Assembly: GCF_963675165.1 (NCBI RefSeq)
Contig: NC_087385.1
Coordinates: forward strand, 3,658,501-3,722,500
Direction: 5' to 3'
DNA: 64,000 nucleotides
DNA from: Halichondria panicea
Taxonomy: Eukaryota; Porifera; Demospongiae; Suberitida; Halichondriidae
Shown: positions 15,001 to 30,000 of the stretch, one piece after another
Numbering within the stretch: the stretch's first letter is position 1
Layout: every line of letters starts with the position of its first letter
Position numbers and translations under genes: made by a program
The notes under the pieces: generated by a model
The model's input: the letters and a program-made list of their open reading frames with translations, nothing else
Database searches by the model: none
Told to the model about the DNA's origin: nothing

Positions 15001-18000
15001 GTGATCAGCTTATTTGTGCCGCCAAGCTCGTCTATCCTGTTCAAGCATCTGATAACAACGTTGAGCAGCATATCTATCAATTTGAGTCTGAATGTCAATT
15101 TTTAAGCCGCATTGGCCATCCTAACATTGTGCAGTACCTAGGGATCTACCGTGATCCTGAAACAAACACCCCAGTTCTTCTGATGGAGCTCATGGATGAG
15201 AATCTGACACACTTCCTCGAGTCATCACTAGGAGACATTCCCTACCACATCCAAGTCAACCTCTCTTATGATATAGCTCAAGCACTTGCCTTTCTTCACT
15301 CTAATGGGATCATTCATTGTGACCTCTCTAGCAACAATGTCCTACTGATTGCAGGAACTCGAGCGAAGGTCACTGATTTTGGGATGTCAAAATTCACTAC
15401 TGTACGTACTTGCCCGAGAAAACGAGTGTTCATGCCACCAGAAGTCCTAAATGAACCACCGGTGTACACAGAGAAACTTGACTCTTTCTCTTTTGGCGTG
15501 CTCTTAATTCAGATTGCGACACGACAGTTCCCTGATCCTGCTAATCGAATCACGAAGATCAGTCAAGAAGCTCTTGCCCTCGAGGTGGAAAGACGACAAA
15601 CGCATATCCACCTGATTGAGTCCACCCACCCTCTACTCTCTATTACATTGGATTGTCTAAAAGACAAAGATGTGGATCGACCCACCACCAAACAGCTCTG
15701 TGAAACAGTAGATGTCATCAAAAGCACATTAAGAGATTCTAGACCCATAGTCAGCCCACAGCAAGATACAGAGATCATGCAAATGAAAGAAGAACAGCTA
15801 CAACTAGTTGATCACGAATTGCAAGCCCTTCAAGAGGAACTAAAATTAGTAAAACAAGAATTGAGTAGACTACATATACAACTAGAGTTCGATGAGGAGA
15901 TGGGCACAGTATCTCAGAAAGGGAATGGTTCAGAGCACAATGAACGACCAAATGATTTGCACCACACAAAAACACACAGTGAATTAGGCCAGCCACAAAC
16001 TGAGCTTTCTGTTAGTCTCAAATGGGAGACACTACCTGATGCGCCTTACACAATAACAAAAGGATCATCTACCACGATTGGGACTACAATATACATGTGT
16101 GGTCTTAGCTGTACCTACGTGCTCAGCTCTAGCGCTAATCAATGGCGTAAACTACCCGCTCATCCAAATATTGAATATACAGTCATTAACATCGAAGGTA
16201 TGCTAACTACTATCGGGGGACGGGTACACGGATGGAGCACAGCAGAGAAAAAGTCTAACCAGCTATACTGTTTCATTAACGGAAAATGGGGGAAACAGTT
16301 TCCACCTATGACAACTAGACGCTATGCACCTGCAGCCGTGTACTCAAATTTTACTCTAGTAGTTGCAGGAGGAACAGATAATAGAAATTCGAACGCCGTA
16401 GAAGTGCTGAGTACTCCGAGGAAGCAGTGGTCCACTGTCAGTTCACTCCCATTCTCAATGAAGCAACCATCAATAGCAATTTGCGGCGAGCACATTTACT
16501 TGCACGACAACTATAGCCCAAAGTCGGTCCTCAAGTGCTCACTATTCACACTAGTTCAGTCTCGATCAAGCTCAGATGTCTGGGAAAAGATTGCCTCTCT
16601 ACCTGTAAGTCGATCCACACTAGCTACCATTAATGGTCTCCTACTATCAGTGGGTGGGGAGACTTCATCGAATAGTCGCACAAAGGACATATATCTCTAC
16701 AATCCGGGCAGTAACTCATGGACAGTAGTCAGTCAGATGTCCACTGCTCGCTCTCAATGCCTCACCGCCCTCCTTCCTGACAACAAACTTATGGTGGTGG
16801 GAGGCGACCCCTCTAGGATTGAAATAGAATTAGCCAGCATTTTTTGACAATACTACATATTATTTATTTATGTTAGTCATGAGCATAACTCGATATTTTT
16901 AACTTTTTGTATCAATACAATTGGGAACATACATGTGTGTCCCCATGATCAAAGGTAACAACCAAGACAAACACTAACATGAAAGCCTATATAAACTGTG
17001 TAAAAGTTGTACTCGCATCACAACTGTTAAGCAATTAAAGCTGGAATACACAGACAGACAGATAGGCAGACAGGCAAGCAGACAGGAAGGAAGGCACGTA
17101 CACGAACACCCACCCACACACGTGATCAGCTCTACCATATAGTCGGCTGTTTCTTATTATACGAATAAAGGGGCCGAGAGAGTAAGTTTCAACAAAGATA
17201 CGGCCATTTGCTTTCAAACTGCTTTCTCCCTGACTGCATGTGTATATATTGGTACTCACATTGTGCTCTTCGATTTTTTCCCTGAGGAACACGTCAAACT
17301 TCATCCTGGAGGCAGCATCGACTGTGGCCCCGATGCCCCAGACAACAGAGAACAAGAACCAGGGCTCCACCAGTTTGGCTATTGCATTCAATTTGTCAGT
17401 GGGAATATTCTCGCCCTACATGTGCATACAGAATAATGCTACACATGGGACACAACATGGTGATGGTGGAATACATGCTAATAGTTTAACTAAGAACCAA
17501 TCGCGATGACAGTATCCTAACTACTTTCTTACAATGAAATTTGTAACAATGCAGATTGAGCACTTACATCACGTGGTATGAAAGGCACAAAGAAGCTCTC
17601 TAAAAGTTTCAGGAGTGAAAAGGTCAGACTGCCATTACTGGTCGGCACAAACTCCTTCAGGTTTCTCCTCAAAAATTTAATACTTGGCTCCATGAAATTG
17701 TGAAACAAAATTTCGAACTGTTCTTTGTAAGGGGCCAACGCTGAGGGTAGTTGCTTGAGCCAGCAGCGTACAAATGGAGTAAGACCTAGTATGGAGGGCT
17801 CCAGGTAGACCATGCCACATCGACTGACAGTGGCAGGCGAGGCAACTGCAAGATCCTGCACCTCAAACATCATTGTCATTGCCTGTACGCAGGGAGGCAA
17901 GTACATAACTATGGAAAGTCACATGCTTGTTTTATACATGATTGTACATGCAGTACACTATTAGCCTCGTTCCCAGGCTCTCCTTTTTTCTGTTCTTTGT

Positions 18001-21000
18001 CACAATCGTTCAATAAGATAAAATACAATACTAATTGGAGGAAAAAAGAAAGAATAGAGGTAAAGTTAGAAAAAAGAGAGCCTGGTATGCGAAGTCGCGT
18101 GATGGTAGAAGGGTGGTAGAAGGGTGAAATTGAGCGTGGGTAGGTAGACGTTGAGACATTGGACTGCCCACCTCGATCTCTATACTTTGTGCAGGACTGG
18201 TGGACATGCATGGCCATAGACTTGGAATTGGCAAGCAGTTTAATGTGTTATACAAGCTAGCTAACTATACCTACTAGTACTAGATTGTCTAGATCTAGCT
18301 AGATTCTACTATTCAGTTTTGTTGTGCCATGCTGAGCTAGATTTGCTAAACTAATAGCTTAGTCATCATTATCTAGCAGGTAGCTACTAAGCTACCTGCT
18401 ATCAGAGCTGGGCATGCTGGTTCTCCACTGAGCTTGATCTCTCAGTCTGCTCCTGGCCTTTATATACTTTAATACTTCGGTAGATTTTCTAGTGTCTTAA
18501 TTAATGCGTGGGAGAATACTCTATGTCACAATTGTGGGCTACATTATCGCCCACGTTCATAAAAATGTATGTGGATCACGGACTTCACATACCAGGCTTT
18601 ACATTTTCTTTCACGTCCATCATGTCCTTCTTTAGTGTCTCCCATCATCTCTAGCTCATTTATATTAAGAGCCAGACAAGAACAAGAAAAAGTAAAGCCT
18701 GGGGACGAGGCTAGTACACTATAGGTATCTATTCACTGATAACACTGACCTCAGTGAGTTTGATGATCTCTCCACTGCTCAGACAGAGTTTTTTGTTATC
18801 GTCAAGGACGGTGTTCATGTTTTCGATCCAGATGGCATCTACTGGACCATCGAATACAAACCACTTCTTGTCAGAATTGTCTGCTGCCACACCAGCCCGA
18901 ATAAGGCAAGCAAGGATTCCATCCGTCCTGGTTGGTTAGCAGATGATTCAGGTACATACAATACATATACAATGTATGCACAGAGAAAAATCAGTATACT
19001 ATGCCATCTTACCATTCGTGGGTCATAGCGTCAAACTCTCCATATAGCTGACCCATGGTGATAGACTTTGGATTGAGCACAAAAGAGTAGACCTGTTCAA
19101 AAGGTACTCCTCCGGGAGTACTTTTCCCCTTAAGTGAGGAGAGAGCATCCCGCAGGACGTGGTAACACTTTGTCTTGCCAGATAGGGAGGGCCCTACCAA
19201 CATGAGCCCATGACGTACTACGGTGGTCTCATACAGCTGAATGCACTTATTCACAAAACCTAGAGGACAGAGAATATTTGCAGCAATTGGAAACAATAGT
19301 AGGGTTTGTGGTGTGGGTAAATATGTTAACTGAAAAGGCGATATTGGGGAACTTACATGCATTGTACAAGATGTACCTAAAGAAAGTAAACGTTTCAGTA
19401 ATAGATGTTCATTTGTACCTTCCACATCCTCCAATCCATGCTCAATGCTCTTTTCTCTGATACTCAACTCCATCTCCCCATAGTCTACTGGGACGTCTTG
19501 TATTTTGGGGAACAGATCCGACACGATGCCAGTAAATAGCTTCAAGTCCTCCATTAGGAACTTTGGAACATTGGCATCACGGATGGCACGCAAGACAATT
19601 AGTTCCTGTAAGGGTGTAAGATGGGGCAATACAGTATCTAGTATCTCTACTGTACAGCTGTATATACACGTACTACTGTATACACTGATGAGTACTTACC
19701 TCATCCATATCTGGGAATTCTCTTTTGATGTTACCAGCGGCAGAAATCACAGTTTTCACAGCCCTCATACCAAAATCATAATGATCCTGTATAGACAATT
19801 ATTATGCATGTAAACACTGAAATTGTACAATGTACATGCATGGGTTAAAAAGATTCGTAATACATACCTGTGAGCTGAGCTGCTCCGAAGACAGCTTGAA
19901 TGTGGTAGTGATTTTCTTTGACAGGACCTTTGCATCAGAGAACCCAAAAGAGAACAGCATGATCTCAGCAATCATGGCATAATTGGGCACCATCATAGCC
20001 ACTGGTCTGAAGAGAGCTTTGAGATTGTCTGGTAGCTCAGTGCGACCAGCATAGCCAGGGTTCATAGTGACAAATACAGAGCAGGAAGCCTTGAGGGATA
20101 TCTCCATGCCTTCAAACATGAACCGCTCCAGCTACGTAGGGGTGATGAAATGAAACACAACTCAAACTAACCATACAGAGAAAAGGGACACAATTAAATT
20201 AGGACATAAACGCTGCAATAATACAGTCACAATCTATACTTTTATGTAAGTTCACGAACATTGAAAAGCCAAAATAACGAGTGTTGCAAGCTGCGCTGTG
20301 CTAATGCCTCTCGCCATGTTTTGCTTCCACTCATGATAGAAGAAGCAATTTGTGTTATCATGGCCTGATGAATGGGATCTTCAAGGATAGAAGCCACAGG
20401 ATAGAAGATGTAGATCTATAGATTGCATTTCCTGTCAATGAATAATAAAAAAGGGGTGGGATCAAGGGCTGTTCCCAGGCCGATTTGTCTCTAAAATAAC
20501 GATAGGTCGAAGGCTAGCAGTGTATGTGCATGCAGCTTTGCAGCTCTTTTTTGGCTCTTGTAGCTAACAAACAGCTAGCGCTTTAGTGCAAGGCTAACTC
20601 ATAAGTTGAATAGAAAGTTTGTACGAACAGATGATACTATGAAAGATTCTAAAGATACTGCAACAGCCTTCACTGTGAGTCAAACTAGCCATAACTCGTG
20701 AAAGAATTTTTAGTTTGCAAATCCACGAATCAAAATCCAAGAGAACGTGGCTAGAAGCCTATAGAAGCTGTTAATTTTCGTCCATTGCAACCGTTGAGCA
20801 GTTACAGCTGGAACAGACACGAACAGACACACACGGTCAGCTTTACTGTATCCCTCGTGCGGCTACGCCTCGAGGCATAATTATTACCAAAATAATTATT
20901 ATAATGTATTAGAACTAGTACATGCTACACTTTACCTTTTGTTGCTGTGCAATCTGAATGGTGGTAATCTGCTGGGCCACTACAGACAACACTTCAATGT

Positions 21001-24000
21001 CGATCCGGTTGAATTCATCGAAACAAGCCCATGCTCCAGAGCTGGCCAAACCCTTGAAGAATTTTCCCATAGCCATAAAATCCAGCTGATCAGAACAGTT
21101 AAACACCACACACTGGATGGCCATGGCCTTCGCCAGATCCTAAATATAGGGGGATTCAGAATCATACCGCAAGTACCGTATAGCGCGAAATTTTCGAGGC
21201 ACTTAAATTTTGTGGAAGGGCCTCTAAAAACATTTCGTTAGAAATTCAACTCATTCGTGAGTTGAATGCTTACCGGAAGCACTCCTAGGCAGCGCCTTCA
21301 ATCTTTGGCACATTATACAATGTTGAGTAGCAGGTAATTCTACTTAAAAAAAAGAATAATTTTTTTGTGTAGCATTGCTAACCCTTGAAACTTTCGCAGT
21401 ATACGTATAAGTCTTAGACATTAAAAACATACATGTTTTGTTCTGTTATGCTTTTTGCAATGTATCTGACTTCAACAATATCCTCCATGGGCTCCTGTTA
21501 CATACATGTACAATCATGCATACTGTACATGTACATGTATACACAATCTCTCACTTTAACAGTTTCTGTTTTGCCGGTGCCTGCTGGACCAGCTGGGGCT
21601 CCCCCAAACTTGAGGTGGAGTGCTCCAGTGAGTGTGAGGTAGCATCGGTCAGTAAGGGGGGTGATGACCAAACGACCAGTGTTGCCCAGGTACTCATACC
21701 CGTAGTTGAATTGGGCATTTACTGCCCTCATCAGCAATTCACCGTCCCAGTAATAGCTGTTGTGAGGGAATGAACAACTAAATACATGCAAAAGGTGTAT
21801 ATACATGTACGTGCATACTGTAAATATATATATCACTCACCGTAGCTGGGAGATCCACTCAAAATCATTGACGTTCTTAACATTCTCCTCGAGCATGTTG
21901 TTAACTACATCCCTAGCATGGACCTCTATCACGATCAAGGCAGACAAGATGGTTCGATGGAGCTTGGTCAGCTTTCCACGAACCAGCGTTACCAGGTCAG
22001 CAAGCTACATGGCCATAAATCATTGACAAGACAGTAGACAAGCAATCTATACTGTACAGCATACTATAGACACCATGTGGTCTAAGATGTACAGGAACAG
22101 AAAGCAACATTTCGACTCCAGCCCCCCCCCTCACCTGCTTGAGCATGGTCTGGTAGTAATCAGCAATGATGCCTTCCTCCAGAGATTGTGACACCTCAGT
22201 AGTCCAGGTCGTCTGACAGCCAGCTATCACTACCTGGCCAGGCCACTTCAACACCCACTCTGTACGGGGAACCTGGAACAAAAGGGCAATTTTGAGCGTG
22301 TGAAATCACAGTACTGTTTCACCTAATCCGCAGTTCACAAACCTGTTTTAACGAGTGTTGCAAGCGTGCGCTTGCTAATGCCTCTCGCCATGTTTTTGCT
22401 TTTCGCTCAAAATTATTAGAGTGTTATAGAAGAGGTACAATGTGCTTTGATTGTTTCACAAGAAAGGGATGTCCACAGTTAATAGTGCATACTGATCGTC
22501 TTAAATGGCCTGTAGCCAAACAGTGGGAGCAAATTAAGTTTGTTAAAGGCCTAATTAGTAGTCTGTGAAATAAGTATTAAAGACAAAATTCAATCACAGA
22601 AAGTAGTATCTATTATAACAACTATAACAAGCAGTCTAAAAAGAGTTTAATCAATTACAGAAGTAGTATCTATAAGTAGTATCTATAACAAGCAGTCTAA
22701 AAAGAGTTATCGAAAAGGTTGGTTTGTGGCTTACCAGGACCTCAACAAAGCGATTCTGCCAGGATCTGGGCAGAGTTCAAAATGGATTCTCTTACACGTG
22801 GTATTGAGCGCGCATGCGCATTACATCCAGGAATAGGGGTGTGTCTGCAAGTTCAATAATGGCTACTAAAATAGCTAGCTTCTTTAGCAGCTATTTCTAA
22901 CTCTTGTAGCTAACAAAAAGCTAGCGCTTTAGTGCAAGGCTAGAATAGAAAGTTTGTGCAAACAGATGATGCTATGAAAGATTCTGAAGAGACTGCAACA
23001 GCCTTCAATGTGAGTCAAACTAGCCATAACTCGAGAAAGAAGCTTTAGTTTGCTAATCCACGAATCAAAATCCAAAGAGAACGTGGCTAGAAGCCTATAG
23101 AAGTTTAGTTTTCGTCGTATTTCAACCGTAGAGCAGTTACAGCTGGAACAGACACACAGACAGACAAAAACACACACACACACACACACACACACAGTCA
23201 GCTTTACCGTATCCCTCGTGCGGCTACGCCTCGAGGCATAATAAGTAGCTCACGGTTAAAAAGGCAATGTTAAAATTGAACTACGTCAATATTTACCTTA
23301 TCATAGTCCTCTAAAGCATCCTGGATGATCCTTTTGAGTGACTTCTGCATGAGTTTCTCCACATTAAGAAGCCAGTCCTCCACGTTACCAGTCGGGTAGA
23401 TAGTCTCTGAGAATGGCACCATTTCTCCCTCCCCAGAGAACATCTTGCTGATAGCAAGGTCCTCTTCGAATTGGAGCTACATTGTATAAGTCAATTGGCA
23501 ACTTTAACTACCACAAGTTTCAGGTTAATACCATTAGCAAGAATTTATGTGGAAGAAATAGGATAATGTAGGTACACGTATATATACACATACTTTAGCA
23601 ATGTTCTCAAAGCACTTCCTCAGATGAGGTTGTACAGCAGTGGGGTCCTTAGTCTGGGAGAGGATTTCCAACAACTCATCATCCGAGAGGAAGTAAAACC
23701 GTGGAAAGGCCATTCTTTTGGTTTCTAGATAATCACTGAGTCCCTTCTGTACTTGATCCAACAACTTATTACACTCTCTAAAGTTTTCTAGCAGCCTGTT
23801 GTCTGAGCAGAATGTGATAACTTTGGGCTCGCTCTTGGCATTTTGCATAATCTTTCGCCACATCCGGTCCATTGTCTGGTATCGCTTGCCCTCCACTGGG
23901 AGCTGTCTCATAATGTCCTCACTGGAGAAGATGGGCTCCAGATAAAGCCAGCTTCGTTGACACAAGGCCCACTCCTCCATCACATCCTAAGAATGGGGGC

Positions 24001-27000
24001 ATGGATATTTATACACAGATATAGGGATTGTATAGCACAGAGACAGTAATAGCAATGGCTTGCCCAACAAAGCGTACCTGAGTAGTTCTGAGCTTGTTCT
24101 CCCAGGCAGTGATCCTACCCTCAAATGGTTTCTTATAGGGCGAGAAAGACATAGCCTGAGTCATGACAATGTGGTCATCCAGCATCTGAGCTGTTTCCTC
24201 AGCAGTCTTCATGATAAAGGTGCCAGTGTCCTTGTAGGCTATGATCTCCATTAGCATCGGTTCCCACTCAGCCTCCATCTTGTCCAGAGCCTGCAGGAAG
24301 GGCAAGCAGATAGAATAATAATACAAGAATGCATGCAAAAACGGCTGTACATGACCAAGAGGCACCTGTAATTTTATATGTACAGAGGCACAATCAGAGC
24401 CTAGTGAGAACAATGTGCAGGGTGTATTTCATAATGACAGCTAACAAAAAATAAGTACCTGTTCGATAGAGAACTCCTTCCCAGCTACCTCAGCCACCTT
24501 GGCAATAACCTCAATATGCTGTTCCAGCCCCATCTCCAGACACTTAGCAAAGGTAAGAGTGGGTTTCGGCTGAACCACTATACCCAAGTCATCAGACAAC
24601 TTCTGCCAATGCCTGAAGAACAAAAAGAGGAAATTGACTACGTATACAGTAGCAGCTCTATACCCTACAGTAAAGTATCCTCCACTACTACCTAACTACT
24701 ACAAAGGAGCTTATGCATTACAAACAAGCCTCATAATGAATACAGTGCAACATAACTATATTACCACACCTGTTTCTCATTCCGGGGTTCCTGAGACCCT
24801 GAATGAGTGGAATGTAAGGCCTGAACTCTTCAATCTGCTTCTTGATCTGACTGGCTACATCCAGACACCCAGGAATATCCCTACAGCACACAACGAACAT
24901 TGGAAAACATTCTATTATAACTCTGAGCAAAATCTCTCATAGCAAGGCTACTCTGTGGGTAATACATGCATAATTGTAACTCGCTGACACAACACCGTAG
25001 CATAATGTACATAATGTAAATAAGATTGAAAGGCTCACTTGAAATACTTGACACTCTTGTGCATGACCTTGAAGGCGCTGTTGACATTGGTGGCAAGGAG
25101 CTCAGGGTCAATGTTCATGAGGGAGTCATTCATCCAGGCCTCGTACCACTTGAGCCAATCAGCAGCAGTTACCCACAGATTCTTGAACGGCTCAAATTCT
25201 CGGTTGAGCTTACCAACCTTGTCATACTGTACATGAGGTGAGAAGAGGAACAGGTTTGTGTACCGGTTTGTGTACCACTACGTGGAGTATGGCTATGTAT
25301 TCATCAGTCAAGTGTAAAAACAGTTTTTTTCGTGATTTCTTTGTTCAAAGAGTCAAAATGAGTGTTCTAGTTTGGTGATTCTTTACCAGTGTGGTAGTCT
25401 AGCTGAAGAAGTAGTGGCATCCCCACCTCCTCCAGTACGGGTATAGGTGGGGATGTGAAATATGGCAAGCATACATGTAATTTAAAACATGCATAATTCA
25501 TAGGGGCAACCTCAATGTCAAATCCCCGTTTACAAGTGCAATGATCGTCAGCATGGCTGTGTAGTTAATGCGCATGTGCAAATCAATTTCCCAGCCGGGC
25601 AAAGTTCATGCCTGTACTGGGGGAGGTGCATGGGCTTGCAATTGATAGGTGCATTTAGCTACTAATTTATACAAGGTAGCTACTAATATTATATATACAC
25701 GGCATGTACATGTACTCAGCATCCTACACTGTACCTGTGTGACTGGCATTTCAAAGAGCCTCTCCCTCTGGTTGTAGAGCAAGGCCTGAGCTTGACACTC
25801 TTTGAGGTCCTTGATGACCCTCCTCACCTCATTAGACGTTTCAGCAGCTTTGCTCAGATCAGTGCGACCAGAAAATCCAGCCACTATCATCTGAAGATAA
25901 AACATAGCTATTCATGTAAGCCTTCCAAGAAAGGCATACAAATTCTTCTGAGTATAATTTTTAACATGTCTATTAATTGTACAAAGCTGGACAGTTAGGG
26001 GCCCTCCCATACAATGAACAAAGGCAGACAGTTACTACACTAGCCTCGATCCCAGGCCGAGTTTTTGCTTTATAACGGTTAGGCGAACAACTAGGCCTGG
26101 TACTAGTTGTCTGCGCATGCGTCAACCAATTATCCCATTTCTGACTATTAGTATATTCTCGTTCACTTTTGTGACATTTATATTCGTGTACTATCGTGTA
26201 CGAAGTCAGTTCCCGTTTTATCATTGTTGGGAATGGCTCTTAGCTGAAGCTTCTCTCTTCTCTGAAGCTTAGAAAACATTATTCTGAAGACTGAACAACA
26301 AAGGAAAAGGTATAAAGCTTTGCCAAGCTTGTTAAGGTCAGATATTTTTGTGTGGGCCCTATGCTATCAAGTCTTGTTCATGTTTGGCAAGATCTAGGTA
26401 GACTATAGTTTCATCATTAATATGGTGGATCAAGTGAAGAGTGTGAGCTAGAGAACTTGGTGCTGCCATCATCAGCTCATTGACAATGGCACTATAACCT
26501 GTTCAATACGATAAATTTAATATGTACATGTATATAGATATATCTACACGTAATTCAAATGTCTACTTCTCTGTACAGGAGCAATGGCTAATATCCAGCT
26601 ATCCCAACAGTGCTCCTCTTGGCTATACTAACGGACGAGACTGGACAGTTTGAGGTAAGGGTTTAATAATAAATCTTTGTAATATTGTCCTGTACTCACA
26701 GGACTGGAGTATGACCTGCTCGTTCGAGCGTTGCTGGGTAGCTCAGAGGCATCAAGAGAATCTACGTTTTCTCAAGCAAGATTTAACTGAGTTACGAGTT
26801 GGCTAGAATCAGAGAAGTCCAGCAGCCTGCTAAATCTTTTTGAAACGTAATTTGAAGGCATTCAATCATCCTGAAGTTTCCCTGGGTCACTGTAATCGTG
26901 CTGCAGCACAACTGGCAACTCCCCAGGCCCTTGTGAAGCAGCTCCCTATGTGCATATTTTGTGTACTCACTCCGTGCATTTTCATTTCTAAATATTTTTG

Positions 27001-30000
27001 CCGACCACAAATACAATGAAAATTTGACGCATGCGCAGACAACTAGTACCAGGCCTAGTTGTTCGCCTAACCGTTATAAAAGCGAAAACTCGGCCTGGGA
27101 TCGAGGCTATTACTACACATGCAGAAGGTGACTTATCTGAGTTCACTACAGAAGCCTTATAGAACCACTAATGAACAAAGGTTACAGATGTATGTACATT
27201 GTATTATAGCGTTCCTAGAAAGCACAGTTACTACAAAATTCCATGTGGGGAATAGATTAGATCTAACGTAAACATTCATATACCTGCAAGGTGTCCAGTT
27301 TGTCTTCTAGTTGTGTCTGATCATCGATGAGTTTCTTGTGGAACTTCTGTTCATCTTGCTCCAATTGAGTCTCAGTGGTCTCAATCTGGTCTATTATACG
27401 CTTGTTCCATGCCAGGGTGTCCCAGCTATGTGGGGTGTGCAGTTTGAGTTTTCATGGTGCAAACAACATGAGAATTGGTTAAAATGGAAAGGTCACATGC
27501 AGAGTGAATCATACCGGTTGTTGAAGTCATCATCTGAGAGAGGATAGAAGTACTCATCAATGAGGTCATAGTCTCCCATGGCCTGATCAATCTGGGCTTG
27601 GAATCCATTGATCAGCTCTGGGACAGTTTTAATATACTCCCTCTGCTCTGTGAGGTCTTCTATGGTGTTGGAGCGCTCACGAAGTTTGTATGCTATCTCC
27701 TTGAAGTCATCACAGATCTGAACAAACAAGTAAAATCGACAAATCTTCAAAAAAAACCGCTTTGAGAATTATGTAAAACAGCTACTCCAAAAGTTTGCAC
27801 TACTATATCAGTTCTTCCCGACTATGCAAAGAGAGTGACATGCTTTGGACAACCATTGCCTTAAATTGTAATTTCTGATAGGAGGCTTGAGAAAATTACA
27901 GTTGCTCAAATAAGTACACGGTGTACGTACCCTTTGTACTCTATGAATAAGTGAAAAGCGCATGCATGATCGAATGGTTATACTTGTATGTAGCAACACA
28001 CACTCACTCAGTCGCATAGCACTGTAAAGCAAACTTAGTCACATATAGTACTGTAAAGCAAGTCACATGTTTGTGAATGTGCAGTTAGTAACTACACAAC
28101 TTTCTAGGTTAGAAGTTGAACATTGCCCCTGTTGCAGACAATTTTGCTTAGTCTGAGGTTCTACTGTACCCTGTATTATTATACACTGGAAGTTTCGCAA
28201 TTGACGTGCAAGTTTACTTTCTTGCCCACATAACTAGACTAAGTTTACGGATACATATTTTGGTATAATTATAATTATAATATTATTATAAAACGATCTT
28301 AATCTCATCTCATGCAAACATCATTCAATACATCCTTCAATACACACTGAACATGTACCAACATCTAACTTTTAGGCTAGATTTTTTGTTCCGTATCTGG
28401 GTAATAAGTCATGCATGGGCATTCACTGAGCTTGTCTAAATACTGGTACATGTACATTGTATTTAAGGGAGGCAAATCCTTCTTGTGCGCAGCTTTCTAT
28501 TAATCATACTATCAAATCGTGATAAAATTAAGCCAATGGCATTCACACCATACAGGCAACCTCTGAGCAAAGAGGAGAGCTACAACAAAACATACGCTGT
28601 ATTAACTATTTATACATGTAATAGTAACACAGCTGAAGATTTGTTATTTAAAGGGTTAGAAGGCATATTATATTCTTCGTTTCATAGGCCTTCTTCAGAG
28701 CATCAACAACTTGTTCCCGCCCAAAAGCACTACCAATTTCAACTAGTACACATGCGAGACTTCCTTTTCCTTTTCCTTTTCCTTTCCCGATTTGAAGTTG
28801 TAGATTAGCAAAGTTTTTGTTCGTTTGCCCCTGTAAGTCCAGGCGGATATTAGTTTTTTTATTCGTTGTAACAGTTTTTTGTCTACCGCTGAAATTTAAC
28901 TTTTCAATGGCATCTCCAGCCCAATCATCCAAATCGTCAATACACCTTTTGATAGCAACACTAGGTTCTGTGACAACGTCTGCAGGAGAACCTTCAATTA
29001 ACATTGGAGTTGAGCTTCTAGACCGTGAGTCCCTTGAGCTTTTTTGGCGTTTACTGAAGTCATTACTTTCATCTGCAGAACCACTTCTATCTTTTCTTTT
29101 CATTGCCATGGTTGACTAATTCACAACTAAAACCTGCGACTTTAAGTAGCTTTGTGTTACCTGGATTCTTAAAAGATTATAGCTTCAGAATGCCAGTATT
29201 TGATACAGTAATTATGGCACTGTACAGTTCCAGTACAGTTGAGTAGGTGTGGTCAAACCTCAAAGGAAGTTTGCCACAAATTAGATTAGTGGCATTTGCA
29301 TAGTGATCCATGGAACTGTCAACATGACTCCAGCGACGATAGTTTAGAATCCTTTCCCAGCCATAGCCGCCTCAAGGTTCACGTGGTATGTATTAATAAT
29401 TATGCTGACTCGAGGTACGATTCGATAAATCATCAAAAGTTGTTATAATAGCTACAAGATCTTGATAGTGCAACCTCAGTGAGGTTCCAGAGCAGTAGCT
29501 ATACAGTGAGAATATCGATGCTTAATAATAATTATTATGGCCTCATTGAGCCGAAGGACAGTGAATGGGATCATAGCTAGATAGGAAGCTACCTTTTCAG
29601 AAGCCAGAAAAAACTGAGGAAGAAGCTCTTGAGATGAACCATGTTCCTGAGACCAGGTAAGTAACAAGAGTACCGTATAATTATGTTCTTCATCGGACGT
29701 ACAGCAAAAAGTGGAGATTGTCCAGGTATAATTAGAACAGAGAGCACCCAAAGTGTCCGGAATAATTAGCAAGCATGCAGCTGCATGCGAGCTAGCTATG
29801 TTTAATAGAACAGTGTGCGACTGAATACTTGCACTAGCTAATCCGCAAAGCTATCTATTTTGCTATAAAGCTACGTTGGGAATGTATCTCAACTTTTCAA
29901 GGTCTTGTCCGGATATTTAGTAAAATTAAAGCACCAGAGTGTCTGCTGCTACATTAGCACCAGAGTGTCTGCTGCTGTATTAGAACGAAAATTGTCCAAA

